From: Candidatus Rokuibacteriota bacterium
Lineage (GTDB): Bacteria; Methylomirabilota; Methylomirabilia; Rokubacteriales; CSP1-6
Direction: 5' to 3'
DNA length: 49,975 nt
Assembly: GCA_016179965.1 (NCBI GenBank)
Contig: JACPCF010000012.1
Span: forward strand, 1 to 49,975
In this document: positions 37,906-46,617 of the stretch, one piece after another
Numbering within the stretch: position 1 is the first letter of the stretch
Layout of the letters: each line of letters begins with the position of its first letter
The notes under the pieces: model-generated
What the model was told of the DNA's origin: nothing
Seen by the model: only the letters and a program-made list of their open reading frames with translations
The model's database searches: none
Program-made: the position numbers and the translations under genes

Positions 37906-40611
37906 GTGATGAGGCAGTACCGGGAACTCAAGCTCCGCTACCCTGACTACCTCCTCCTCTTCCGCCTCGGCGACTTCTACGAGTTCTTCTTCGAGGACGC
38001 GCACGTCGGCGCCCGCCTGCTCCAGATCGCCCTGACGTCGCGCCAGAAGGGGGAGGGGGCGATCCCCATGGCCGGCATCCCCCACCACGCCGCCGACAGC
38101 TACATCGCCCGGCTGATCGCGGCCGGGCAGAAGGTGGCGGTCTGCGAGCAGATGGAGGCGCCGGGGAAGGGACGGAAGCTGATCCGGCGCGAGGTGGTGC
38201 GGGTGATCACCCCCGGCACCGTCACCGACACCCAGTTTCTCGAAGGGGCCACGAACAACTTCCTCCTCGCCCTGGCGCGGGGCCGGGAGGGGCTCGGCGT
38301 GGCCCTCGTCGATGTTTCCACGGGCGATTTCTGGGTGGGGGAGGAGGCGGGCGTGGGGCTTTCCCTCCTCGAGGCCGCCCTCCTGAGGCGGCCCGCCGAG
38401 ATCCTCCTGCCGAGCGCCCTCGGGGAGGACAAGCGCCTGCTGGAGCGCCTGAAGGCGAGCGGCGCCGCTCTCACGACGACTGCCGCGGCGGGATCAAGCC
38501 TCTCTGCCTGTCGCGAGGCGCTCTGCGCCCAGTTCAAGGTCCCGACGCTCGAGGCCTTTGGCCTAGGGGGGATGCCCTCCGGGGTCCAGGCCGCCGCTGC
38601 CGCGCTGACGTACGTTCAAGAAACCCAGGGCGATGCGCTGGGCCACCTGACCCGGCTCCAGCGCTTCGTCCCGGGAGACGCCCTGCTGCTCGATCCGACC
38701 GCGGTAGAGAATCTCGAGCTGTTCGAGACCCGCCAGGAGCGGTCGGCCCGGGGCTCGCTCTTCGCCGCTCTGAACGAGACGCGCACTCCCATGGGAGCCC
38801 GCCTGCTCCGCCAGTGGCTGCTGCGGCCGCTGCTCGACCTGGGCGAGATCGGCCGCCGCCAGGAAGCGATCGCGGCGCTGGTGGAGGCTCCCGCGGTCCG
38901 GGCCGAAATCCGTACGCTCCTGGGTTCGGTCGGCGACCTGGAGCGGCTCACGAGCCGGGTGGCCCTCGGCGTGGCCCACGCCCGGGACCTGATCGCGCTG
39001 CGAAACAGCCTCGCGCCCCTTCCCCGGCTCAAGCAGGCGCTTTCGGGGCTCTCGGCGCCCCTCCTGGGCTCGCTCGCGGGGGAGCTGGCCGAGCTTCAGG
39101 CCATCGCCAAGCTCCTGACGGACGCTCTGGAGGATGCCCCGCCGCTCGGCCTCCACGAGGGCGGCTTGATCCGCGAGAGCTGGAGCCAAGCCCTTGCCGA
39201 CCTGAAGCGCGAGGCCCGGGAGGCCAAGCAGTGGATCGCCGGGCTCGAGGCGCGGGAGCGCGAGCGCACCGGGATCGGCACGCTTCGGGTCCGGTTCAAC
39301 CGGGTGTTCGGCTACTCGATCGAGGTGTCGAACGCGCACCTGGCGAAGGTTCCTGAGGACTACGTCAGGCGCCAGACGCTCGTCGGGGCGGAGCGCTTCG
39401 TCACGCCGGAGCTGAAGGAATACGAGGCCAAGGTGCTCGGCGCCGAGGAGCGAATCAATCGGCTCGAGTTCGAGCTCTTCGAAGAGGTGCGCGCCGGCGT
39501 GGCCAAGGAGGCCCCCGCCCTCCTCGGCACCGCCCGGGCCGTGGCGGCCGTGGACGTCCTGACGGCTCTCGCCGGGGTGGCGCACGAACGGGGGCATGTC
39601 CGCCCGGTCGTGACCGACAGTCACGAGCTCAGGATCGTGGACGGGCGTCACCCGGTCCTCGAAGCGGTGGGCGCCCAGCCCGTCATCCCCAACGATCTCG
39701 AGCTCGACGGCCTGGAGGCGCAGATCATCGTGCTGACGGGGCCCAACATGGCGGGTAAGAGCGTCTATCTCCGCCAAGCCGCTCTGCTCGTGATCCTGGC
39801 CCAGATGGGGGCCTTCGTGCCGGCGCGGGAGGCGCGCGTGGGGCTGGTGGACCGGATCTTCGCCCGCGTGGGCGCCCAGGACAACCTCGCCCGTGGCCAG
39901 AGCACATTCCTCGTGGAGATGCTGGAGACCGCCAACATCCTCCACAACGTCACGCCGCGCAGCCTGGTGCTGCTCGACGAGGTCGGGCGCGGCACGTCCA
40001 CCTTCGACGGCGTGGCCATTGCGTGGGCCGTTATCGAAGCGCTCGCCGAGCGCGGCAGCGGCGCCAAGGTGCTCTTCGCGACCCACTACCACGAGCTGAT
40101 CCAGCTGGCCGATCGGCTGCCGCGCGTGAGGAACTTCCACGTCGCGGTGCGCGAGTGGAACGACGAGATCATCTTCCTCCACAAGGTGCGCCCGGGCGGG
40201 ACCGATCGGAGCTACGGGATCCAGGTCGCCCGGCTGGCGGGGCTTCCAACGGGCGTGATCGAGCGGGCGAAGGTGCTCCTGGCCGAGCTGGAAGCCGCGC
40301 GCCAGGTCGAACCCCCGGCGGCGCCCGAGCACGGGGCCCAGCTGGGTCTCTTTCCTCCCGCGTCCCATCCGCTGCTGAGAGAGCTGGCGGCCCTGGATCT
40401 CGCCGGTCTCACGCCGCTTCAGGCGCTGAATCTCCTCTCCCGCTGGCAGACCCACCTTCGCTCAGAGGGGGGCCACCCAGGCGCCCCCACGCCTCCGGCG
40501 TGGAAGCCCGGGTCCCCGCCCACCCAGGCCTTCGGCCCGGGTACCCGGACACCTCCCCCCGAGGGTTGCGCGGGCGAAGCCCGCGCTCGGAACCCGAGGA
40601 CCTCGGCATGA
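37906..40611 (+). CDS. mutS: DNA mismatch repair protein MutS
   Basis: 901 residues from GTG 37906 (or ATG 37909; CTG 37879 would add the usual ELTPV lead). Mismatch-binding domain with LLFRLGDFYEFFFEDA, where the Phe-x-Glu motif is FYE; lever and clamp domains; the ATPase domain has TGPNMAGKSVYLRQ, STFLVEM, LVLLDEVGRGTSTFDG and FATHYHEL. The natural end is near LNLLSRWQ. About 48 further residues (rich in Pro, Gly and Ala) are encoded by repeat copy D. It recognises mismatches and recruits MutL. Its stop overlaps the mutL ATG. Confidence 0.96.
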   Translation: MMRQYRELKLRYPDYLLLFRLGDFYEFFFEDAHVGARLLQIALTSRQKGEGAIPMAGIPHHAADSYIARLIAAGQKVAVCEQMEAPGKGRKLIRREVVRVITPGTVTDTQFLEGATNNFLLALARGREGLGVALVDVSTGDFWVGEEAGVGLSLLEAALLRRPAEILLPSALGEDKRLLERLKASGAALTTTAAAGSSLSACREALCAQFKVPTLEAFGLGGMPSGVQAAAAALTYVQETQGDALGHLTRLQRFVPGDALLLDPTAVENLELFETRQERSARGSLFAALNETRTPMGARLLRQWLLRPLLDLGEIGRRQEAIAALVEAPAVRAEIRTLLGSVGDLERLTSRVALGVAHARDLIALRNSLAPLPRLKQALSGLSAPLLGSLAGELAELQAIAKLLTDALEDAPPLGLHEGGLIRESWSQALADLKREAREAKQWIAGLEARERERTGIGTLRVRFNRVFGYSIEVSNAHLAKVPEDYVRRQTLVGAERFVTPELKEYEAKVLGAEERINRLEFELFEEVRAGVAKEAPALLGTARAVAAVDVLTALAGVAHERGHVRPVVTDSHELRIVDGRHPVLEAVGAQPVIPNDLELDGLEAQIIVLTGPNMAGKSVYLRQAALLVILAQMGAFVPAREARVGLVDRIFARVGAQDNLARGQSTFLVEMLETANILHNVTPRSLVLLDEVGRGTSTFDGVAIAWAVIEALAERGSGAKVLFATHYHELIQLADRLPRVRNFHVAVREWNDEIIFLHKVRPGGTDRSYGIQVARLAGLPTGVIERAKVLLAELEAARQVEPPAAPEHGAQLGLFPPASHPLLRELAALDLAGLTPLQALNLLSRWQTHLRSEGGHPGAPTPPAWKPGSPPTQAFGPGTRTPPPEGCAGEARARNPRTSA
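40459..40593 (+). repeat. mosaic palindromic repeat, copy D (inside mutS 3' end)
   Basis: Longest plus-strand copy that is coding. CTCAGAGGGGGG start, CCACGCC/GGCGTGG palindrome, a GGCC-TTCG-GGCC-type hairpin, then CCTCCCCCC and the terminal hairpin GCGCGGGC-GAA-GCCCGCGC (40568-40586). Translated as the last residues of MutS. Confidence 0.85.
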
Positions 40612-42329
40612 GCCGAATCAAGAGGCTCCCCGATCACCTCGTGAACCAGATCGCGGCGGGCGAGGTCGTCGAGCGGCCCGCCTCGGTGCTCAAGGAGCTC
40701 CTGGAAAACGCCATTGACGCCGGCGCCGGGCGGGTGAGCGTGGACCTCAAGGATTCCGGCCGACGGCTGCTCAGGGTCGTGGACGACGGCGTGGGGATGA
40801 CGCCGGAGGAGCTGGAGCTCTCCCTCGAGCGCCACGCCACCTCCAAGATCGCCTCCGAGGCCGACCTCCAGCAGATCCGCTCCCTGGGCTTCCGCGGCGA
40901 GGCGCTTCCCGCCATCTGCGCCGTCTCGCGCTTCTCGCTCATGTCCCGGGCCCGCGGCGCGGCGCGAGGCGCCATCGTGAAGGGCGAAGGGGGCGAGATT
41001 CGGCAGCGCGGGGCAGTGGACTGCTCGGAGGGGACGACGGTGGAGATCGCCGATCTCTTCTTCAACACTCCGGCGCGGCTGAAGTTCCTGAAAAGCCCGC
41101 ACGCGGAGCTGGCAGCGGCGCTCCGGGTGGCGACCCAGCTGGCCCTCGCCCAGCCGGCCCTTCACCTCCGCGTCACCCATAATGAGCGGGTGGTGCTGAC
41201 TGCTCCGAAGGCATCGTCGCTCAGCGACCGGGTCGGGGCGCTCCTGGGCTACGACCTGGCCGGGCGGCTCCTCGAGGTCAAGCGGGAGGAGCGGGCCGTG
41301 GCGGTCCGGGGCGTCGTGGGCCCGCCGGCGCTCGCGCGCGGCTATCGCGACGACATGATCCTGATCGTGAATGGGCGGCCGGTACGCGATACGCAACTCC
41401 TCCAGACCCTCCTGGAGGCGTATCGGCCGCTCCTCGCGCGCGACCAGTTCCCCGTCGCCGTCCTGGCGCTGGAGCTTCCCCCGACGGAGGTGGACGTCAA
41501 CGTCCACCCGACCAAGGCGTGGGTGAGATTCCGCCAGCCGCGCCTGGTTCAAGAGCTCGTCTTCGCCGCCGTCCAGGAAGCGCTCCGGGCTCCTGACGTG
41601 GTGTCGTCTCCCAGGCCCATCGCGACGTCCGGGCCCGCCGCTGAGGGGGCGGCCCTTCCCGCCCGAGACCAGCCGGCGCTGTTCAAGGAAGCGCCTGCCG
41701 GCTACGCGCCGTCGCTCTTCGGCGCCGTCGTGGGGCAGCTCCAGGACACGTTCGTCGTCGCCGCCAACGAGGAGGAAGTGTTCTTCGTGGACCAGCACGT
41801 GGCCCACGAGCGCGTGCTCTTCGAGCGCCTCAAGGCGGATCTGGCCACGGGGCCGCTGCCGTCCCAGGACCTCCTGTTCCCGCTGACGCTCGAACTTGGG
41901 TCCGCGAGCCTCGCGCTGCTCGAGGAGTGGGCGCCCGCCCTGACCGTACTGGGCTTCGACGTTCAGGGGTTCGGCGGCGCCACCCTCCTCCTCCGCGCCG
42001 TGCCGGCGCTGCTCAAGGGCGAGGAGCCCCGGCGCCTCCTCGAGGCGCTGGTGGACGAGGTCGGCTCGCCCCCGGGTACCCGCGCGGGGTACCCACGCGA
42101 CAGCGTGGGTCACGGGGGTGCCGCGCCGCCGCTCGTGGATCGGGCCCTCGCCTTCGTCGCCTGCCGAGCTGCGATCAAGGCCCATGCCCCTCTCGATCGG
42201 GAGGAGATGGCCCGACTCCTGGCCGATCTCTCGCACACCGAGACCCCGTACTTTTGCCCCCACGGCCGCCCGATCGTCTCGCGCCTCTCCCTCCGCGAGA
42301 TCAAGCGCGAGCTGAAGCGCACATGGTGA
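40608..42329 (+). CDS. mutL: DNA mismatch repair protein MutL
   Basis: 573 residues. GHKL ATPase domain: LKELLENAIDAGA, VDDGVGM, and GFRGEALPAICAVSRF. The C-terminal domain has an endonuclease-type motif DQHVAHERVLFE (consensus DQHA-x2-E-x4-E, with Val for Ala), ACRAAIKAH and CPHGRP, so it is probably the nicking type of MutL found in bacteria without MutH. Residues about 488-504 (between the endonuclease motif and ACR) are encoded by a fragment of the palindromic repeat. ATG 40608 overlaps mutS (ATGA); it overlaps miaA by 7 bp. Confidence 0.95.
   Translation: MSRIKRLPDHLVNQIAAGEVVERPASVLKELLENAIDAGAGRVSVDLKDSGRRLLRVVDDGVGMTPEELELSLERHATSKIASEADLQQIRSLGFRGEALPAICAVSRFSLMSRARGAARGAIVKGEGGEIRQRGAVDCSEGTTVEIADLFFNTPARLKFLKSPHAELAAALRVATQLALAQPALHLRVTHNERVVLTAPKASSLSDRVGALLGYDLAGRLLEVKREERAVAVRGVVGPPALARGYRDDMILIVNGRPVRDTQLLQTLLEAYRPLLARDQFPVAVLALELPPTEVDVNVHPTKAWVRFRQPRLVQELVFAAVQEALRAPDVVSSPRPIATSGPAAEGAALPARDQPALFKEAPAGYAPSLFGAVVGQLQDTFVVAANEEEVFFVDQHVAHERVLFERLKADLATGPLPSQDLLFPLTLELGSASLALLEEWAPALTVLGFDVQGFGGATLLLRAVPALLKGEEPRRLLEALVDEVGSPPGTRAGYPRDSVGHGGAAPPLVDRALAFVACRAAIKAHAPLDREEMARLLADLSHTETPYFCPHGRPIVSRLSLREIKRELKRTW
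42070..42118 (+). repeat. palindromic repeat fragment inside mutL
   Basis: Two repeat modules: a CCCGGGTACCCGCG block and hairpin CCCACGC-GACA-GCGTGGG (42092-42109), whose stem is the same as that in copy B (22982-22999) with another loop. In frame, encodes a Gly/Pro/Arg-rich insert. Confidence 0.65.
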
Positions 42330-43291
42330 GCCCGATGCTCCCGCCCCTGGTGGTGATCACCGGGCCGACCGGGGTCGGCAAGACCGAGGTGGCCGTGCGT
42401 CTGGCCTCCCGTCTCCGGGTCGAGGTCGTCAGCGCCGATTCGCGCCAGGTGTACCGAAGGATGGATATCGGCACGGCGAAGCCCACCCCGGAACAGCGGG
42501 AGGCCGTGCCGCATCACCTGATCGATGTCGTCAATCCCGACGAGCGCTATCACGCGGCTCGGTTTCGCGCCGAGGCCCGGGAGGCGATCTCGGCGATTCT
42601 CGGGCGCGGGAGGCTCCCCCTGGTCGTGGGAGGCACGGGGCTCTACATCCGGGCGCTGCTCAGGGGTCTCCGGCCGGCGCCCCCGGCCGATCCCGAGGTG
42701 AGGCGCGAGCTGAAGGAGCTGATGGAGCGGGAGGGAGTCGGAGCCCTCCACGCCCGGCTCAAGGAAGTCGATCCTGAGGCGGCCAGCCGCATCCACGCGC
42801 GGGATCCCGTGCGGATCATCCGCGCGCTCGAGATCCATCGCCTCACGGGCGCTCCCCTGGGCGCGCCGGCCCACTGGCGCCAGAGCCGCCCGGAGTGGAC
42901 CACGCTCTTCGTGGGCCTCACGCGGCCGCGCCCCGCGCTCTACGCCGCCCTCGAGGCGCGCGCGGACGGGATGGTCGCGCAGGGCCTTGAGCGGGAAACG
43001 CGTGCGCTTCTGGAGGCCGGCTACAGCCCGTCCCTGCCGGCCATGCACGGGATCGGCTACCGTCACTTCGCGGGCGTGATTCGGGGCCGCTGGGCTGAGG
43101 CCGACGCGATCCGCGCAATGAAGCGCGATACCAAGCAGTACGCCAAACGGCAATGGACCTGGTTCGCCCGGGAGCCGGGGATCCGCTGGGTGGACGTGGA
43201 GGCGGCGGGGGGCGTCGAGGGCGCGGCCGAGCAGGTGGAGAAGTGGATCATACAGGAGGGGCTCACCTCGGAGGGGGGCTCCGCCAAATGA
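42323..43291 (+). CDS. miaA: tRNA dimethylallyltransferase
   Basis: 322 residues. [17 protein letters not shown] is the P-loop at about 12-28; [21 protein letters not shown] is the diagnostic second block, with [11 protein letters not shown] and [16 protein letters not shown] next. The C-terminal part has [12 protein letters not shown] and [16 protein letters not shown]. It adds the isopentenyl group to A37 of tRNAs reading U-starting codons. ATG 42323. Its last few codons lie in a 19-bp fragment of the palindromic repeat. It overlaps hflX by 4 bp; hfq is not between them. Confidence 0.97.
   Translation: MVSPMLPPLVVITGPTGVGKTEVAVRLASRLRVEVVSADSRQVYRRMDIGTAKPTPEQREAVPHHLIDVVNPDERYHAARFRAEAREAISAILGRGRLPLVVGGTGLYIRALLRGLRPAPPADPEVRRELKELMEREGVGALHARLKEVDPEAASRIHARDPVRIIRALEIHRLTGAPLGAPAHWRQSRPEWTTLFVGLTRPRPALYAALEARADGMVAQGLERETRALLEAGYSPSLPAMHGIGYRHFAGVIRGRWAEADAIRAMKRDTKQYAKRQWTWFAREPGIRWVDVEAAGGVEGAAEQVEKWIIQEGLTSEGGSAK
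43267..43285 (+). repeat. palindromic repeat fragment at the miaA end
   Basis: ctcggaggggggctccgcc, identical over 19 bp to the start of copy E (44563-44581). It forms a small hairpin and encodes the last residues of MiaA. Confidence 0.6.
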
Positions 43292-44562
43292 CGCGGCCGC
43301 GGATGATCGAGACGAACGAGAATCCGGAGCGCGCCCTCCTCGTCGTGCGCCGGTTCCCGAAGCAGACGCGCTGGGAGGTTGAGGAATCCTTGAACGAGCT
43401 GGCCCGCCTCACGGAGTCGGCGGGCGCCGTCGTGGTCGGAAGCCTCACCCAGGACGGAGCGGCCCGCTCGTTCCGGCTCTACCTTGGCAAGGGCAAGGTC
43501 GAGGAGCTTCGCGCTCTCGGACGCGAGCGGCGCGCCGACGTGGTCATCGCTGACGACAACCTCTCGCCCGCCCAGGAGCGGGACCTCTCGAAGGCCCTGG
43601 GGCTCAAGGTCATTGACCGGCGCGCGCTGATCCTCGACATCTTCGCCCAGCGCGCGCGGACCAGTGAGGGCAAGCTCCAGGTGGAGCTGGCTCAGCTCTC
43701 GTATCTGCTGCCACGGCTGATCCGGCGCTGGAGCCACCTGGAGCGGCTCGGCGGCGGGATCGGCACCCGGGGCCCCGGCGAGACCCAGCTCGAGTCCGAC
43801 CGGCGCATCATCCGGCGCCGCATCCTCCAGATCCAGGGGGAGCTCAAAGGCGTCCAGCGCCACCGCCGCCTCCTCCGCGCCCGCCGCCGCGGGTCGGGGT
43901 GGCCGGTGGTGGCGCTGGTGGGCTACACCAACGCGGGGAAGACCACGCTGCTGAACCGGCTCGCGGGGTCCGAGTTCCGCGTGGCGGACCAGCTCTTCGT
44001 CACCCTCGATCCGGCCGCGCGCCTGGTGGCGCTGCCGAACCGCCAGTCGTTCATTCTGACGGACACGGTCGGCTTCATCCGGAAGCTTCCCCCCGAGCTG
44101 ATCGCCGCGTTCGGGGCGACGCTGGAGGAGCTCGACGACGCCGACGTGCTCCTGCACGTCCTGGACGCGAGCCATCCGCGGGCGCCGGAGCACATGCAGG
44201 CGGTGGAGCGGCTCCTGTCCGACCTGGACCTCGGCGACCGCTCCGTCGTCCTGGCGCTGAACAAAGTTGACCGCGTCGAGGAACCGCGCGATCTCGAGCG
44301 GCTCGCCCAGGAGTCGGGCGGGATCCCCCTCTCCGCCCAGACGGGCGTCGGGCTCCCCGAGCTGCTCGCCGCCCTCGAGGGGGCGCTCCGCCCCCAGGTC
44401 GGTCACGTGACGCTCCGCATCCCCTACGCCGATGGCCCGGCGCTAGCCCTCTGCTACCGGCGGGGCCGCGTCCTCAGGCGGGAGGACGGCGAGGGCGGCG
44501 TGCTGCTCGACGTGGCGCTGCCGCGCCCGCTCCTGGGCCAGGTCGCCGCGTATCGCGTCTAA
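43288..44562 (+). CDS. hflX: GTPase HflX
   Basis: 424 residues. N-terminal HflX domain with [16 protein letters not shown] and [16 protein letters not shown], a connecting helix with [18 protein letters not shown], then the G domain: G1 [15 protein letters not shown]3 [11 protein letters not shown]4 NKVD. A ribosome-splitting GTPase active under stress. The ATG at 43288 is chosen because upstream codons are only a miaA shadow. The mutS-mutL-miaA-hflX order is widespread. Confidence 0.96.
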   Translation: MTRPRMIETNENPERALLVVRRFPKQTRWEVEESLNELARLTESAGAVVVGSLTQDGAARSFRLYLGKGKVEELRALGRERRADVVIADDNLSPAQERDLSKALGLKVIDRRALILDIFAQRARTSEGKLQVELAQLSYLLPRLIRRWSHLERLGGGIGTRGPGETQLESDRRIIRRRILQIQGELKGVQRHRRLLRARRRGSGWPVVALVGYTNAGKTTLLNRLAGSEFRVADQLFVTLDPAARLVALPNRQSFILTDTVGFIRKLPPELIAAFGATLEELDDADVLLHVLDASHPRAPEHMQAVERLLSDLDLGDRSVVLALNKVDRVEEPRDLERLAQESGGIPLSAQTGVGLPELLAALEGALRPQVGHVTLRIPYADGPALALCYRRGRVLRREDGEGGVLLDVALPRPLLGQVAAYRV

Positions 44563-44704
44563 CTCGGAGGGGGGCTCCGCCCCCCTTCCGACGCCCCGCG
44601 GCAAAGCCGCCCGACTCGCTTCGCTCGGGGCTTCGGGGGCTGCCTCCCCCCAAGGGTTGCGCGGGCCGGGTACCCGCGGCGTCGCCGCGGGTGCGCGCTC
44701 GAAC
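44563..44704 (+). repeat. mosaic palindromic repeat, copy E
   Basis: Begins ctcggaggggggctccgcc right after the hflX stop. It contains GGCAAAGCC and CGAC-CGCTTCGC-type hairpins, CCTCCCCCC, then a terminal hairpin enlarged by a further palindrome (CCGCGGCGTCGCCGCGG, 44674-44690) between GCGCGGGC and GCGCTCGAAC. It occupies nearly all of the 170-bp gap before pgsA. Confidence 0.8.
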
Positions 44705-44705
44705 G

Positions 44706-44714
44706 TGCTAAAAT
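44706..44714 (+). promoter_or_regulatory. extended -10 promoter of pgsA
   Basis: TGCTAAAAT: an extended -10 (TG-N) with TAAAAT at 44709-44714. No clear -35. It lies directly after repeat copy E and 19 bp before the chosen start codon. Confidence 0.45.
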
Positions 44715-44732
44715 GTTTTGTTGAGGGTTTCG

Positions 44733-45299
44733 GTGGGACTCGCCAACTGGCTGACGGTCGTTCGCATCATCCTGATCCCGGTGTTCGTGACGCTCCTGGT
44801 GTACCGGCGTCCGACGGCGGCGCTCATGGTCTTTCTGCTCGCCAGCCTCACCGATACCCTGGACGGCTATTTCGCCCGCCACCGCGGAAACCAGACCCGC
44901 CTCGGCGCGTTCCTGGACCCGATGGCCGACAAGCTTCTCCTGACGGCCTCGTTCATCACGCTGACGTACCTGAAGGTCATTCCGTTCTGGATCACCGCCG
45001 TGGTGATCAGCCGGGATCTCGTGCTGTTCCTGGGTACGGCGCTGGTCCACGTCGCGGGCGGGACGATCCACCCGTCGCCCACGTGGCTCGGCAAGGCCTC
45101 GACGTTCTTCCAGATGCTGACGGTCCTCGCCGCCATGCTGATGGTGTACATCTTCAAGATGCCGGCGGCGGCCAAGCCCTTCTTCTGGATCACCGCGATC
45201 TTCACCACCGCCTCGGGCATCCAGTACCTCTACCAGGGAACCCGACTGCTCAATCCTCCATCGCCCCGGGAGCCGCATGAGCCGACCCTCGTCCGCTGA
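44733..45299 (+). CDS. pgsA: CDP-diacylglycerol--glycerol-3-phosphate 3-phosphatidyltransferase
   Basis: 188 residues from GTG 44733, 6 bp after GAGG; TTG 44718 is possible and adds five residues. NWLTVVRIILIPVFV is the standard N-terminal helix. The CDP-alcohol phosphotransferase motif is split as DTLDGYFARHRGNQ and TRLGAFLDPMADK, with all four Asp residues present. Several membrane helices follow. It makes phosphatidylglycerol phosphate in the inner membrane. The radical-SAM gene starts within its 3' end (23-bp overlap). Confidence 0.95.
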   Translation: MGLANWLTVVRIILIPVFVTLLVYRRPTAALMVFLLASLTDTLDGYFARHRGNQTRLGAFLDPMADKLLLTASFITLTYLKVIPFWITAVVISRDLVLFLGTALVHVAGGTIHPSPTWLGKASTFFQMLTVLAAMLMVYIFKMPAAAKPFFWITAIFTTASGIQYLYQGTRLLNPPSPREPHEPTLVR

Positions 45300-46617
45300 G
45301 GGGGTGGTCGTCGCCCAGGTGCGGCCGATGAGCCCCGCGGCGCGGGCTGGGGTCCTGGCCGGCGACCGACTCGTCGCCCTCAACGGTGTGAGGCTCCGGG
45401 ACAGTATTGACTTTCACTTCCAGGCGGGGGAGGGCACCCTGCGCGTGGAGCTCGAGCGCGAGGGGCGCGCGGCCTCCCTCACCATTCATCGACGCGAGGG
45501 ACGTGATCTGGGCGTGGAGCTGCTGCCGCCCCGGCCCGCCGAGATCTCCACCTGCGCCAACAAGTGCGTCTTCTGCTTCATCCACCAGCTGCCGAAGGGG
45601 ATGCGCAAGAGCCTCTACGTGAAGGACGACGACTACCGGCTGTCCTTCCTCCATGGCAACTACATCACGCTCACCGATCTCCCCGAGGAGGAGCTCCAGC
45701 GCATCGAGACCCAGCGCCTCTCCCCGCTCTACATCTCGGTCCATTCGACGGACCCGGCGCTCCGCCACGCCCTGCTGGGGAGTCCCCGCGTCAAGGGAGA
45801 CCTGTTGCCCCGCATGAGGAGGTTGGCCCGCGCCGGGATCAAGATGCACTGCCAGATCGTACTCTGCCCGGATCTCAACGACGGGGCGCACCTCGAGCGG
45901 AGCGTGGGGGAGCTCGCGGAGCTTCATCCCGGCGTGGCAACCGTGGCGGTGGTGCCCGTCGGACTCACGGCCCATCGCGAACGCCTCCCCCGGCTTCGGG
46001 TCCACACGCCCGAGGAGGCCCGTGGCGGGGTGAAGACGATCGAGGGGTGGCAGCGCGAGTTTCAGCCGCGGCTGGGCACGCGCTTCGTCTTCGCCGCGGA
46101 TGAGCTCTACCTCCTGGGCGGGCTCGAGCCCCCGGGGGCGCGGGACTACGAGGGCTATCCGCTGCTGGAGGACGGCGTGGGGCTCGTCCGGCGGTTCAGC
46201 GATGGCTTCCTTCGCGCCCTGCGCCGCGTGCCGCGGGCGGTGGAGCCCCCACGATCCGTGAGCGTCGTCACGGGGGAGATGTTCGCCCCGCGCCTGACCG
46301 CGCTGCTGGAGAAAGTCGCGGTTGAGGGCCTCAGCGTCACCGTGAGCCCCGTGGGCAATGAGTTCTTCGGCGGGAACATCGCCGTCGCCGGGCTCGTGAC
46401 GGGTCGAGACATCCTGACGCAGCTCTCCCGCCTGCCCCTCGGGGACCTCGTCCTCCTTCCCGCGGTGGCGCTCAGGGACGCGGCCGGCGTGTTCCTCGAC
46501 GATCTCACCCCCGCTGACCTGGAGAGCGCCCTCGGGGTGCCCATCAGAGCGGTGGAGCCGACCCCGCGGGCCCTGCTGCGAGCGCTGCTCGGCACACTCC
46601 CCAGCCGCGGATGCTGA
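45277..46617 (+). CDS. DUF512 radical SAM protein with N-terminal PDZ-like domain
   Basis: 446 residues. N-terminal PDZ-like domain (about 8-75; VRPMSPAARAGVLAGDRLVA). The radical-SAM cluster motif CANKCVFCF (Cys-x3-Cys-x2-Cys) follows near 92, then HQLPKGMRKSLY and DDDYRLSFLHGNYITLTDL, which mark the DUF512 family. LVTGRDI and LLPAVALRDAAGVFLDD lie in the C-terminal DUF512 part. Its biochemical role is not established in general. It is usually found beside der, as here (7-bp overlap). The 4Fe-4S cluster and SAM cleavage are inferred from the Cys motif. Confidence 0.94.
   Translation: MSRPSSAEGVVVAQVRPMSPAARAGVLAGDRLVALNGVRLRDSIDFHFQAGEGTLRVELEREGRAASLTIHRREGRDLGVELLPPRPAEISTCANKCVFCFIHQLPKGMRKSLYVKDDDYRLSFLHGNYITLTDLPEEELQRIETQRLSPLYISVHSTDPALRHALLGSPRVKGDLLPRMRRLARAGIKMHCQIVLCPDLNDGAHLERSVGELAELHPGVATVAVVPVGLTAHRERLPRLRVHTPEEARGGVKTIEGWQREFQPRLGTRFVFAADELYLLGGLEPPGARDYEGYPLLEDGVGLVRRFSDGFLRALRRVPRAVEPPRSVSVVTGEMFAPRLTALLEKVAVEGLSVTVSPVGNEFFGGNIAVAGLVTGRDILTQLSRLPLGDLVLLPAVALRDAAGVFLDDLTPADLESALGVPIRAVEPTPRALLRALLGTLPSRGC

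Noticed and set aside
40459-40593. CRISPR-like repeats
   Set aside because: The palindromic units are variable and dispersed across kilobases, without regular spacers or cas genes.
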